Shown: positions 28,755 to 39,163 of the stretch, piece after piece
Layout: every line of letters begins with the position of its first letter
Position numbering within the stretch: the stretch's first letter is position 1
NCBI GenBank assembly: GCA_021781745.1
Contig: JAJXWH010000014.1
Location: 46,244-110,243, forward strand
Length of the DNA: 64,000 nucleotides
Source of the DNA: Bacillota bacterium
GTDB lineage: Bacteria > Bacillota > Clostridia > Clostridiales > Clostridiaceae
Reading direction: 5' to 3'
The notes under the pieces: generated by a model
The model's input: the letters and a program-made list of their open reading frames with translations, nothing else
What the model was told of the DNA's origin: nothing
The model's database searches: none
Position numbers and translations under genes: made by a program

Positions 28755-30140
28755 ATGTTACTTAGAATGGTACCTCTTTGTGAAAATAATTATAATATGT
28801 GCGAACTTGGACCTAGAGGAACAGGTAAATCACATTTATATAAGGAAATATCTCCGAATTCAATCCTTGTGTCTGGAGGACAAACTACAGTTGCTAATCT
28901 TTTTTACAACATGTCTCAAAGAAAAATTGGACTTGTAGGAATGTGGGATACGGTAGCATTTGATGAAGTTGCAGGTATAACATTTAAAGATAAAGATGGT
29001 ATTCAGATTATGAAAGATTATATGGCATCAGGATCATTTGCAAGAGGAAAAGAAGAAAAAGCAGCAAGTGCATCAATGGTTTTCGTAGGTAACATAAATC
29101 AAAGTGTAGATGTATTATTAAAGACATCACATTTATTTGAGCCATTCCCAGAAGCAATGGCATATGATTCAGCCTTTTTTGATAGAATGCATTTTTACTT
29201 GCCGGGATGGGAAATTCCTAAAATGAGGCCAGAACTTATAACTGATAGTTTTGGTTTTATTACAGATTATTTATCAGAATATTTAAGAGATATGAGAAAA
29301 ACAACATTTGGAGATGTTATAGATAAGTATTTTAAATTCGGAAATAACTTAAATCAAAGAGATGTTATAGCAGTAAGAAAAACAGTATCTGGATTGGTTA
29401 AATTAATATATCCTCATAGAGAATATGAAAAAGAAGACATTGAAGAAATACTAAGATATGCTCTAGTTGGAAGAAGAAGAGTTAAGGAGCAGTTAAAGAA
29501 AATAGGTGGAATGGAATTCTATGATGTTCATTTTTCATATATAGATAATGAAACCATGACTGAAGACTTTATATCTGTACCAGAACAAGGATTAGGTTCA
29601 TTAATTCCAGAAGGAGTATCAAAAGCAGGTCGGGTTTACACAATAGGTGTTGGAGATTCTGGAATGATTGGTGTATATAAATTAGAAACAGAAGTTGTAT
29701 CAGGAAGCGGTAGAGAAGCAAAGGAAAGTATAGAAACAGCATTTAGATATTTTAAAGCAAATAGCAGAAATATAAGTGCTTCCATATCAACTACAACAAA
29801 AGATTATTTAATGCACATTCAAGATGTTAATGGAGTAGGAATGACCCCATCATTGTCACTTGCAGCAATTATAGCAATGTGCTCTGGAGCATTAATGAAA
29901 CCAGTACAAAGTCAATTAGCAGTTTTAGGTTCTGTAAGTATTGGTGGAACGATAAATAAAGTTGAAAGTCTTGCTAATGCATTACAAGTATGTTTTGATG
30001 CAGGAGCAAAGAAAATCCTATTACCAATGGTCAATGCAGCAGACATTTCAACAGTGCCACCAGAATTATTTGCTAAGTTTCAAATAATGTTTTATTCAGG
30101 AGCGGAAGATGCAGTATTTAAAGCATTAGGGGTGCAATAA
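28755..30140 (+). CDS. BrxL-like AAA+ (BREX Lon-like) protein, N-terminal region missing
   Basis: CELGPRGTGKSHLYKEISPNSILVSGGQTTVANLFYNMSQRKIGLVGMWDTVAFDEVAG; FKDKDGIQIMKDYMASGSFARGKEE; RRRVKEQLKKIGGMEFYDVHFSYID; VPPELFAKFQIMFYSGAEDAVFKALGVQ. Confidence 0.88.
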   Translation: MLLRMVPLCENNYNMCELGPRGTGKSHLYKEISPNSILVSGGQTTVANLFYNMSQRKIGLVGMWDTVAFDEVAGITFKDKDGIQIMKDYMASGSFARGKEEKAASASMVFVGNINQSVDVLLKTSHLFEPFPEAMAYDSAFFDRMHFYLPGWEIPKMRPELITDSFGFITDYLSEYLRDMRKTTFGDVIDKYFKFGNNLNQRDVIAVRKTVSGLVKLIYPHREYEKEDIEEILRYALVGRRRVKEQLKKIGGMEFYDVHFSYIDNETMTEDFISVPEQGLGSLIPEGVSKAGRVYTIGVGDSGMIGVYKLETEVVSGSGREAKESIETAFRYFKANSRNISASISTTTKDYLMHIQDVNGVGMTPSLSLAAIIAMCSGALMKPVQSQLAVLGSVSIGGTINKVESLANALQVCFDAGAKKILLPMVNAADISTVPPELFAKFQIMFYSGAEDAVFKALGVQ

Positions 30141-30748
30141 AAAAATTAATAAATATTTTATAAAAATATTGAAATTAAGTATAACAAATGTTATACTGAT
30201 AAGCGTAAATAAAAATAAAGTAAGATTAAATTTGAAATTAAATACGCACATAGTCAAATAATTAGGATTGACAGTCAGACCTAATATGACTATGTGCTTT
30301 TTTGTTCAAGTTTTTAATCTTACTTTTTTTATTTACATAAATTTTGTATTTTGATCTTTGACAATTTAATAGAAAACAGAAGAGATATTTCTATAGAAAA
30401 TAAGAATAACTTATTATGGTATATAGAAATATCTAATAAAAAGCAAAAAAGTAACTATATTTAAAGATATTGCAGTATCTTTAAATATAGTAAAAACCAA
30501 TGAGTTATTGGTAAAAATTCTAAACAATTTAATGATAACAAATAAATAAAAAGATATCAAATTAACATTAGAAATAAATTTGAGTTAAAGATATTGTTGT
30601 GGGAAATATTGTATATTGCGTAATGATAAATTTTCAGTTATATATACAATATTTTTAAATATAAGCGATTTAAATGAAAGATTTATTTGCAACATATACC
30701 AAAGTTTTATGTTGAATTACAAGGGGTTAAAAGAGGAGGAGATTCACC

Positions 30749-31324
30749 ATGCCAGTATTAAATAATATTACAGAAGAAAATAATAAAAGAGTTAAAATAA
30801 AGAAAACTTTACCTACTAAGCGAGATAGAAGCGCTAAATATATCCATGTGAAAAATGATAATAGAGTTAACGGATTTTATCAATTAAATAATGTAATTTT
30901 GTCCAAGTTTACATGTAATGATATAGATCAGGTTAGATTTAATCATTACATTATGAGGAAAGAAAATATTCAGAGGCTAAAAGATGATTTGCCTAGAGGA
31001 CAATTTTATTTAACATTAAGAACAGCAAGTGCTGATTTAAAGTTACCATTTGCCAAAATACAAAGAATTATAAAAAAATTTATAGAGTTAGAAATAATAA
31101 CGAGTGTATTTATAGCAACAAAAGGAAGCAAAAAACCATCAATTTATCAATATAACTCAGCAGCTAGCGATACAAAGAATGATATTTTGAATAATACTGA
31201 AGAAGTTAATAATACAAAGGATGCTAACGAAATAGTTGATACTTTGAATGATACTTACGATGATACATCTAAAAAAGAATATATAAAAGAGATAAATAAT
31301 TATATTGAAACTGATGATTTTTAA
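30749..31324 (+). CDS. Replication/regulatory helix-turn-helix protein (DnaD/replisome-organizer-like)
   Basis: GQFYLTLRTASADLKLPFAKIQRIIKKFIELEIITSVF; adjacent to DnaB-like helicase; RBS aggagga. Confidence 0.5.
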   Translation: MPVLNNITEENNKRVKIKKTLPTKRDRSAKYIHVKNDNRVNGFYQLNNVILSKFTCNDIDQVRFNHYIMRKENIQRLKDDLPRGQFYLTLRTASADLKLPFAKIQRIIKKFIELEIITSVFIATKGSKKPSIYQYNSAASDTKNDILNNTEEVNNTKDANEIVDTLNDTYDDTSKKEYIKEINNYIETDDF

Positions 31325-31353
31325 ATTACATTACTTTAAAGGAGGAATTACTA

Positions 31354-32658
31354 ATGAATAGTTATAACTTAGAAATAGAGAAATATATTCTAGGAAAATG
31401 TATTAGTTCTAAAGAGAGTTTAGAATATATTATAGATGTTGGAATCAACCAGAATGATTTCTTTGAAAAACAGCATAAGCAAATTTATAAAGGAATTATC
31501 GATGTTTTTTTGAAATTTAAGAGCATAGATTTAGGATTAGTGACTATTGAATTAAAAAATATTGATGAAAATTATTTAAAGAATTTAGTGGAGAGCAGTA
31601 TTAAGATATTTAATTTAGAATCATGTGCAAAAATATTTGTGGAGTTAAGTGTTAGCAGACAATATGAGGAGCTAGGAAATCTGATGCGATTATCGAAAGT
31701 AGAAGATATTGGTTTGTTTTTAAAAGAAAAAATTGACTTCATAGAAACATCTAGGACAAGAATAGATAATTTAAATAATATTGTTACATTAGATAAAGTA
31801 AAAATGGCTAGTATTTATGAAGCAGAGAAGGTAAGAACAGGTTTTAGAGATATAGATAATAAAATTCTTGGTATTGTAACAGGAAGTCTAGCTGTTATTA
31901 CCGGATATAATGGAAACGGAAAGAGTACGCTCATAAATCAGATGTGCATAGCAGAAAGTTTAAGTCAAAAATATAAAGTATTTATTTATTCTCCCGAACT
32001 TACAAATTCTAATTTTAAGGGTTGGTTATATTCAACAATTGCCAATTCAGAAGATTTTGAAGATGAGGAGTTTGATGGAGAAAAATATAAAAAATTAAGT
32101 GATAAAGGAAATATGTTAATTGATAACTGGATTAAAGATAAACTATATATATATTCAGATAATAATGGTACAAGTTCTGAAAAGCAATTGTTAAGAGATA
32201 TGGATAAACTGGCAAAACATAAAGATGTTAGAATTTTTATAATTGATAATCTGATGAAAATTGATTTAGAGGAAAGTTATAAAAATGAGTATTTAGCACA
32301 GAAGATTTTTGTAAATAAACTAAAGCAATTTGCAACAAGATATAATGCTCTAGTCTACTTAGTAGCACATCCCAAAAAACCGCAAGAAAGAAGTAAAGTG
32401 ATATCTAAATTTGATATTGCAGGCACTGGAGATATAACTAATATGGCGGATTATGTATTTTCTATAAGTAGGATTACAAGTAAAGATAGAAAGAAGAACT
32501 CTAAATATAGGGATTGTATCATAAAAATGATGAAAGATAGACCTAAGGGTACAGAGGATTTTGCAGTAACATTAAGTTTTGATAAAGATAGAAAAAGATT
32601 TTATGGTTCACTGCTTGAACTGAATAAAAAATATGGATATATTTCTTATGAAAATTAA
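31354..32658 (+). CDS. DnaB-like replicative helicase
   Basis: DnaB-N-like start LEIEKYILGKCISS; GSLAVITGYNGNGKSTLINQM; DVRIFIIDNLMKID; VYLVAHPKKP; GTGDITNMADYVFSISR. Confidence 0.85.
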   Translation: MNSYNLEIEKYILGKCISSKESLEYIIDVGINQNDFFEKQHKQIYKGIIDVFLKFKSIDLGLVTIELKNIDENYLKNLVESSIKIFNLESCAKIFVELSVSRQYEELGNLMRLSKVEDIGLFLKEKIDFIETSRTRIDNLNNIVTLDKVKMASIYEAEKVRTGFRDIDNKILGIVTGSLAVITGYNGNGKSTLINQMCIAESLSQKYKVFIYSPELTNSNFKGWLYSTIANSEDFEDEEFDGEKYKKLSDKGNMLIDNWIKDKLYIYSDNNGTSSEKQLLRDMDKLAKHKDVRIFIIDNLMKIDLEESYKNEYLAQKIFVNKLKQFATRYNALVYLVAHPKKPQERSKVISKFDIAGTGDITNMADYVFSISRITSKDRKKNSKYRDCIIKMMKDRPKGTEDFAVTLSFDKDRKRFYGSLLELNKKYGYISYEN

Positions 32659-32673
32659 ATAATAATTTTTTTC

Positions 32674-32704
32674 AAGTAGGGACATAGAAATATGTTCTTA
32701 TTTG
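32674..32704. terminator. Intrinsic terminator-like hairpin
   Basis: gggACATA-gaaa-TATGTtcttattt. Confidence 0.6.
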
Positions 32705-32811
32705 TAGTTATAAATAAAGTTGGGTTCATATTTTTCAAGATATATTTTATGCATAGGATAATAAGTTTTAAATGCATTGAATAAGAAAGAACGTTTGGAG
32801 GAATAAAAAAC

Positions 32812-33324
32812 ATGGAATTGAGAAGTAAATTAGATTACAATAATAGCTTATATGGATATGGAAAAGGAAATGCATATGTTGCTAAAATTATAGGAGAAGA
32901 TCCTAAATATAAATTAAAAAGAAAGTTTTTACAAAAGGAAATTGAGTACAATAAAGCCAGCAAAACAATATGGTATAGTTATAAATGGAATATTGAAAGC
33001 AGTGGAATTTATGAATTTAAAGAAGAAAATGCTTTTAAGCATAAAGTAGAGTATTTTAAATATGATGCAGAATCAAATGTTAAGGAACCATTAAGTTATT
33101 CTAGAGTATTAAAGATGTTTATTAATAAAGAAAAAGCCGACATTAAAAGTACAGAAGAGTATCAAAAAGCATTAGAAAAGGCAAAAATGACAGGAAAAAA
33201 ACAACTTTTAACTTCTGGAATGGAAGCATGTAATAATCCGGAAGAAGAGTGTAATTTTGATATTGTAGATAAATATGTCTTACCAAATGGAAATATAAAA
33301 ATTGATAGATATCATACCTGTTAA
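32812..33324 (+). CDS. Hypothetical protein
   Basis: ORF with RBS ggagga; no recognised domain. Confidence 0.55.
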   Translation: MELRSKLDYNNSLYGYGKGNAYVAKIIGEDPKYKLKRKFLQKEIEYNKASKTIWYSYKWNIESSGIYEFKEENAFKHKVEYFKYDAESNVKEPLSYSRVLKMFINKEKADIKSTEEYQKALEKAKMTGKKQLLTSGMEACNNPEEECNFDIVDKYVLPNGNIKIDRYHTC

Positions 33325-33561
33325 GGTGAAATAGACGAATTAAATACCTAAAAATTAACAATGGTTGAATCTATTATCGCATTATATAAGAAATTAATAA
33401 AAGAACTTGAAAAACAATAGATGATTTCTAAATAATATAAATAGAGTAGTTAATGTTATTACAAGCAGGAATTAATGTGTACGATAAATTTGAAGATTGC
33501 TTAGAAATAGTATTATCTATGGTGCCATCTTTAGAAAGTTTAATAATAATAATTTTTTGTA

Positions 33562-33590
33562 GATAAGAACATAGCAGTATGTTCTTATTT
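33562..33590. terminator. Intrinsic terminator-like hairpin
   Basis: ATAAGAACATA-gcag-TATGTTCTTAT. Confidence 0.6.
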
Positions 33591-33957
33591 GCATTTTAAG
33601 GCTATTTAAAAATTTATTCATCAGCAATAAGCAAACTTTTTTGATAAGTAACAATATGCTTGTCTAAGTTTTGAGATAATTTTATTATAAGTCTATTTCT
33701 TATAGGCAAAAATAAGAGCAACGTATTTAATAAAATTTTTCTTAATAATATCTTTCGCTTGATTCTAAGCGTAGAAAGATAACGCATATTTTCACCTCTT
33801 TTAGCTAAAATTTACTTTAAATTACAATATTATTATGAATTATGCATAATTATTTGTCAATGCAAATTGAGGGTAAATTAATTTTATATAGTTCATGAAA
33901 TTATATAATAAAATGATTAAATAAAAAAATGCTTGAAATAGGTACATTGGGTTTTAA

Positions 33958-34725
33958 TATCCAGAAAAAGCCAACCACTGTTTGCTGTCTTATTTATTAT
34001 TGGTTTGCTAAATAAGAAAAGTAGAATATCCGAAATGTTAATAAGGAAAAGTTTTATATGATTTAATGTTGAGTGAAGAGAAGCAGAGACAATAATATTC
34101 AGAAAAAGCAACCACTGTTTGCTGTCTCATTTATTATTGGTTTGCTAAATAAGAAAAGTAGAATATCTGAAATGTTAATAAGGAAAAGTTTTATATGATT
34201 TAATGTTGAGTGAAGAGAAGCAGAAACAATAATATTCAGAAAAAGCCAACCACTGTTTGCTATCTTATTTATTATCGGTTTGTTAAATAAGAAAAAGTAG
34301 AATCTAAGAAATATTAATAAAGAAAAGTTTTATAAGGTTTAAGGTTTATTGAAGAGAGCAGAAATAATAGTATCCATAAAAAGGCAACCAGTTATAGCTT
34401 TCTTATATACTACTGGTTTGCTAAATAAGAAAAGTAGAATATATGAAATGTTAATAAGGAAAAGTTTTATATGAGTTAATATTGAGGAAAAGAAGCAGAA
34501 ACAATAATATCAATAAAAGGGTAACCGATTATTGCTTTCTTATATACTATTGGTTTGCTAAATAAGAAAAAGTAGAATCTAAGAAATATTAATAAAGAAA
34601 AGTTTTATAAGGTCTAAGGTTTATTGAGGAGAGCAGAAATAATAGTATCCATAAAAAGGCAACCACTTTTTGCTTTCTTATATATTTCTAATCTGCAAAT
34701 AAGAGTTGTGACGTAGAAGTAAAGT
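33958..34725. repeat. Tandem array of ~138-bp repeat units (about 5.5 copies), each with a conserved hairpin
   Basis: Unit landmark 'ca(g/t)aaaaag' at 33962, 34101, 34237, 34375, 34511, 34650 (139, 136, 138, 136, 139 bp). Each has TCTTATTTA...TTGGTTTGC TAAATAAGA or a variant; solo hairpin at about 35058-35091. Confidence 0.93.
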
Positions 34726-35435
34726 CATTATATAGTAATGTACAATATATGAGATAATCGAGAAATCTATCCTAAAAAATAGATAATTATTACTATCTCT
34801 TATATATTCCTAGTTTGTTAAACAAGAAATAAACCACCTAAAAAGCAAACCAAAAAATGCTTTTCTTATAGGGAAGCTAATAAACGTTGCTCTACCAAAT
34901 TGCAAGGTTGCTCCCTTCAAATCACTACAAAATGGCTATTTAACTTCAAAAAATCAAAAATATCTGGACTTTTTTGCAAATAAAGTAGGTTTTTTCGAAA
35001 AAAATGAATTCATATGAGAAAATAATATAAAGTTATCGTGATAGTAAAGTTAAATGTTCTTATATATTATTGGTTTGCTAAATAAGAACTAATTCTTATT
35101 GATTTAAGAAAGTTTTTAGAAGAATTATCGATTACAAGTTTAAATTTATAAAAAAACTAAATAATTATAAGTTTTTTAGAATAATTCTAGAAATTTATAT
35201 AAAATTAAATTAATTTTAAAATTGTATAATATTTTGAGAAAAGATTCAAAAATATTAAGAATTTTTTTAAAAATCCTGATTATTTAAAAAATATTAGAAA
35301 AAATTTTTATTTGTTGAGAAATATTAAAAAATATTTTAAAATTTATTGAAACTTTTCAAAAAATGAAATATGCATAATAAAGTGACGAAAAATCGTATCA
35401 AAATAAGCCAAAAAATAAAAACTTCTAAAAAGAAA

Positions 35436-35831
35436 TTATTTGTTTAAAGTATCATATTCGGATAATTTAAGTTCTAACATGCCTTCTATTTTTAATTTGT
35501 CTTCATCTTTTAATTTTCTAAATAAAGTAATTAATTCTATCTCTCTATCAGATAGCACCATGCTATTATTATCTGGATTGTAAATATTAGTTTTAGACTT
35601 GAGAGGTTCATTCCCAGTAAGAAGCCAATCTGTAGATACATTAAAATAGTTTGCAATAGAAAGAATTGCATCTGATGCAGGCTTAAACCTATCTTTTTCA
35701 TAGTTGCTTAAATTTCCTCTACTAATTCCGGTAGCATCTGCTAGTTCTTGTTGAGTAACTTTATGAATTGTTTGTCTTAGAAATCTAATTCTTTCTCCAA
35801 TAGTAGTAGTAACGTTCTCTAATTCATGCAT
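35436..35831 (-). CDS. XRE family transcriptional regulator (HTH)
   Basis: GERIRFLRQTIHKVTQQELADATGISRGNLSNYEKDRFKPASDAILSIANYFNVSTDWLLTG. Confidence 0.92.
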   Translation of the reverse strand: MHELENVTTTIGERIRFLRQTIHKVTQQELADATGISRGNLSNYEKDRFKPASDAILSIANYFNVSTDWLLTGNEPLKSKTNIYNPDNNSMVLSDREIELITLFRKLKDEDKLKIEGMLELKLSEYDTLNK

Positions 35832-36061
35832 AAAATGTTCTCCTTTATATAGTTATTAAAAAAGTATTAGTTATAAAATATTTTGCTTGATATAAAGCAA
35901 AATATGCGTGACAATGTTTGAAAACAAGCGTATAATATATTTACAAAGATACGAAGTTACAGCACTATTTTAACACAAAAAATGTTGGTAGTAACAAATA
36001 TTGAATAAATTGTTTTAGGTAATATTAATATATGAAATAAATCATTGAGGAGTTTTTATAA

Positions 36062-36259
36062 ATGAAATATGAAAATAAATCTGTATCTAAATTTGGACTT
36101 GAAGTTAGAAAAAGGCTTTTAGAGTTAAATATGACTCAAAGACAGTTGGCAGCGGAACTTGAAATGAATGAACACTATCTTACAGATATATTAAATGGAA
36201 GACGTTCAGGCAAGAAATATAAAGCAAAAATAATAGAAGTATTAAATATTGATTTATAA
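36062..36259 (+). CDS. Small XRE/Cro-like HTH protein
   Basis: FGLEVRKRLLELNMTQRQLAAELEMNEHYLTDILNGRRSGKKYKAKIIEVL. Confidence 0.85.
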   Translation: MKYENKSVSKFGLEVRKRLLELNMTQRQLAAELEMNEHYLTDILNGRRSGKKYKAKIIEVLNIDL

Positions 36260-36363
36260 GAAAGAATAAGCAATAAATTTTAGAAAATATAAAACTAAGT
36301 TAAGATTATAAGTATCTTATTAGTAAAGAAGAATATAAAAACTTAAAAATATAAAAGAAGGAT

Positions 36364-37086
36364 GTGTTAATTATGGCTAAGAAAAACTGTGTTCATGTTA
36401 TGGGATATATGGACAGGCTTGTTGAAGAAAACGAAGGTAAATTATACTTTACAGTGAAAATAAGAAAGAATAAGAATAAGTTTGTATATCCAACGATAGA
36501 AATTTCTACGAAAAGATTTCCAGATTGGATTGAATTAGCTAAAGAGAAAATGGTTATTATAGAAGGAACAATTAAAACTGATAGCAAAGAAGTTATAGTG
36601 GATTGTCCTAAATGCGCAAGAAGATATAAAGACATACAAGTTAATACTACTATTGCTGCCCAAAAAATGTTTATTGTAGATGCAAAAACTGAAGAATCTT
36701 ATATTAATAAGGTAATGCTACTTGGAACTGTATGTAAAGAATTGGAGTTTAAATATATAGAGAGTACGTATTCAACAGTTGCTAACATGAAATATCAAAT
36801 TGCAGTAAACGGAAAAGAAGTAAATGTTTCTGATTATCCTTGGATTTCTACTTTTGCAAAGCAAGCAGAAGAAGATAAAAAAAGAATACAAGTTGGTTCT
36901 CAAATAATGGTGGAAGGAGAGCTAATAACAAGGTATATAAATAAAGAATATTTATGTGAATGTGGTCAAATAATAAAAAATTCACATGGACAGACAGAGG
37001 TTTCAGGAACAGCAGTGGAATACTTAAATAATTGCAAATTTGATGAGGAGGAAGGGAGTAGATTAAAGCAAATTATTAATCTGTAA
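36364..37086 (+). CDS. OB-fold/SSB-like protein with Cys motifs
   Basis: Two SSB-like repeats (VMGYMDRLVEENEGKLYFTVKIRK...MVIIEGTI; VMLLGTVCKELEFKYI...GSQIMVEGELITR); CPKC, CECG. Confidence 0.5.
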   Translation: MLIMAKKNCVHVMGYMDRLVEENEGKLYFTVKIRKNKNKFVYPTIEISTKRFPDWIELAKEKMVIIEGTIKTDSKEVIVDCPKCARRYKDIQVNTTIAAQKMFIVDAKTEESYINKVMLLGTVCKELEFKYIESTYSTVANMKYQIAVNGKEVNVSDYPWISTFAKQAEEDKKRIQVGSQIMVEGELITRYINKEYLCECGQIIKNSHGQTEVSGTAVEYLNNCKFDEEEGSRLKQIINL

Positions 37087-37347
37087 AAATAAATTAAAAT
37101 TGCAGTTAGAATTGAGTAGATATGTTTATAAAAGCATAGTAAAGCAAGTGTATAGTGCTAATTGCTCTAAGTTTAGGGATAATGTTATACATTGTTTTAT
37201 GTAAAAAAATACATGAAGCAATGTATTTTTTATATAAGATGATTTAAGTATCTATATACTATGATTCTAAAATACATTATTTATCGAATATAACTTTCTT
37301 TAAAAGTATCTAATATATGAAAAGTGAATTAGAAGGGGGAAATAATA

Positions 37348-38085
37348 ATGAGTAAAACTTTAAGAAGAATATCAAGAGGCTTAGCAATTATGATGCTTAC
37401 AACAGCATTTGCATCTGTGCCAGTATTTGCAGCAAATCAAGAAGGTTGGATACAAAACTCTGATGGAACTTGGAGTTATAACAATAATGGAAGTCTTTAT
37501 AAATACACATGGCTGCATTTAAATGGACAAAAATGGTATTACTTTGACGGAGATGGGAAAATGACAACTGGGTGGTTTAAAAACAATGGTGAGTGGTATT
37601 ATTTTTATTCAGATGGTTCTATGGCCAGTAATACAATAATCGATGGATATAGATTAAATGCTAGTGGGCAGTGGGCAAATGATAGTGGCAATGTAGTTGA
37701 AGACAGCAAAAAGATAGATCCTGTTGGAACTGCTCCCGGACATGGAACGCTAGCAATAAATTATGACAATGTACAAGTCTTTAGAGATGAAGCAACGACA
37801 GAGGTATGGATGTGGATTCCGGGAGGACCTTGGACTTTAGATACAAGCCTAAGCACTGTACCTAAAAAAGAAGAAGGTAAAAGTGATGATCTTTTAAATG
37901 GAGTAGCCAGCTCTATAGATTATACCAATTATTCATATACAGCTACAGCAATGGCACTAAAAGGGCATGAATATGTGATTGCTGTTAAATGGAAGCCAAG
38001 ATACAAAGGGGTTACAGTTGAATTCTATAAGGATGATTATTCAATTGGTAAAGAAAACGAGTTGCTTTTTACGAAAGATATTTAG
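37348..38085 (+). CDS. Secreted protein with cell-wall-binding repeats
   Basis: Signal peptide ...VPVFA-A; GWIQNSDGTWSY, WYYFDGDGKMTTGWF, WYYFYSDGSMA. Confidence 0.88.
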   Translation: MSKTLRRISRGLAIMMLTTAFASVPVFAANQEGWIQNSDGTWSYNNNGSLYKYTWLHLNGQKWYYFDGDGKMTTGWFKNNGEWYYFYSDGSMASNTIIDGYRLNASGQWANDSGNVVEDSKKIDPVGTAPGHGTLAINYDNVQVFRDEATTEVWMWIPGGPWTLDTSLSTVPKKEEGKSDDLLNGVASSIDYTNYSYTATAMALKGHEYVIAVKWKPRYKGVTVEFYKDDYSIGKENELLFTKDI

Positions 38086-38126
38086 ATTAGTAAAGCAAAA
38101 AGATAATTTAAAGGGAGAAAGTAATA

Positions 38127-39002
38127 ATGAAAAGGAAGCAAATAATAAGTATTTTATTAAGTATTACATTAGCATTATCTGTTGTAGGGTGTGGGAATGT
38201 AATAAATAAGGGTGAAGAAAGTGTAAGTCAACGAATAGAAGCAGATGTAATAAAAGAAGAAGCCTTTACTACTATACCAGAAGAAAAATTAGTTACAGAT
38301 TATATGAAAAAACAATTAGCACATGATGTATCTTTTATAGAGGATGGGAATCAGTTTATCAATCTATATTTTTTTGATAAGCAGCCTACAGATTCTACTT
38401 TAATTTCTAGATACGGCTTAGAATATAATACACAAACAATATATAAGGCTAAAGATCTACATTCTAAATATGCTGACTTATATGATGCTGGAATGACAAC
38501 TTTGTATACACAGCTACACATTAAGAATGAAACAGGAGATAAGTTTGTTAATAATAAATTGCTCAAACAAATAATCGGTTATTTATCTGATATTTGGAAT
38601 AGCCAAAAAAATGATGACTATGTTTTAGCAGAAGAATTTAAAGAAAAAAATTCAAATGAAACTTTTCAAAAGTATTTAAAAGAAAATGATATAGAGATAA
38701 AAGATATAACTTATCCTACATTTGTTACAGGGTTTAATTATGTTGTGGGAGCAGATGTTGCCACAGTAAAAGTTAATATAAAAGGAACTCAGAATAAGAA
38801 AGAATTTGAAAAAACTTTGGCTTTAGATTTTTATTTTGCTCCAAGCAAAGATATTAGAACTTGTGTGAAGTTAGATGATAAATTAAGTGATAAAGATTTC
38901 GAAATAATGGCAGTGTCAACTGGAACAGTTCCAGCAGATCAGTTTGATACTTTTTTTAAATATGATATAAACAAGGCAAAGGAGAAATTTGGAATAAGTT
39001 AG
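38127..39002 (+). CDS. Predicted lipoprotein
   Basis: Lipobox LSVVGCGN; RBS agggaga. Confidence 0.7.
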   Translation: MKRKQIISILLSITLALSVVGCGNVINKGEESVSQRIEADVIKEEAFTTIPEEKLVTDYMKKQLAHDVSFIEDGNQFINLYFFDKQPTDSTLISRYGLEYNTQTIYKAKDLHSKYADLYDAGMTTLYTQLHIKNETGDKFVNNKLLKQIIGYLSDIWNSQKNDDYVLAEEFKEKNSNETFQKYLKENDIEIKDITYPTFVTGFNYVVGADVATVKVNIKGTQNKKEFEKTLALDFYFAPSKDIRTCVKLDDKLSDKDFEIMAVSTGTVPADQFDTFFKYDINKAKEKFGIS

Positions 39003-39163
39003 ATATCATTATATTCAAGGTATATTTTGATTAGTAAGAAAAAGAAAATTAAAAGTGTAGATAAAAAATTATATTACATGAACGAACATGATGTGATGTT
39101 ACATGCTACTTATGTAATTAAGCACCATATTAATAAAAATTAAATTGAGTTATATGAGGAGAA

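Noticed and set aside
28755-30140. Complete BREX system
   Set aside because: Only a truncated BrxL is present; no methylase, PglZ, BrxC or other BREX genes in the window.
31354-32658. Primary chromosomal DnaB
   Set aside because: Divergent from housekeeping DnaB and located in an accessory module; more likely phage/plasmid-type.
33917-34111. 64-aa minus-strand ORF in the tandem repeat array
   Set aside because: Lies in repeated non-coding units and is not conserved in frame between units.
33958-34725. CRISPR array
   Set aside because: Units are ~138 bp with similarity across the whole unit, not short repeats separated by unique ~30-bp spacers, and no cas genes are adjacent.
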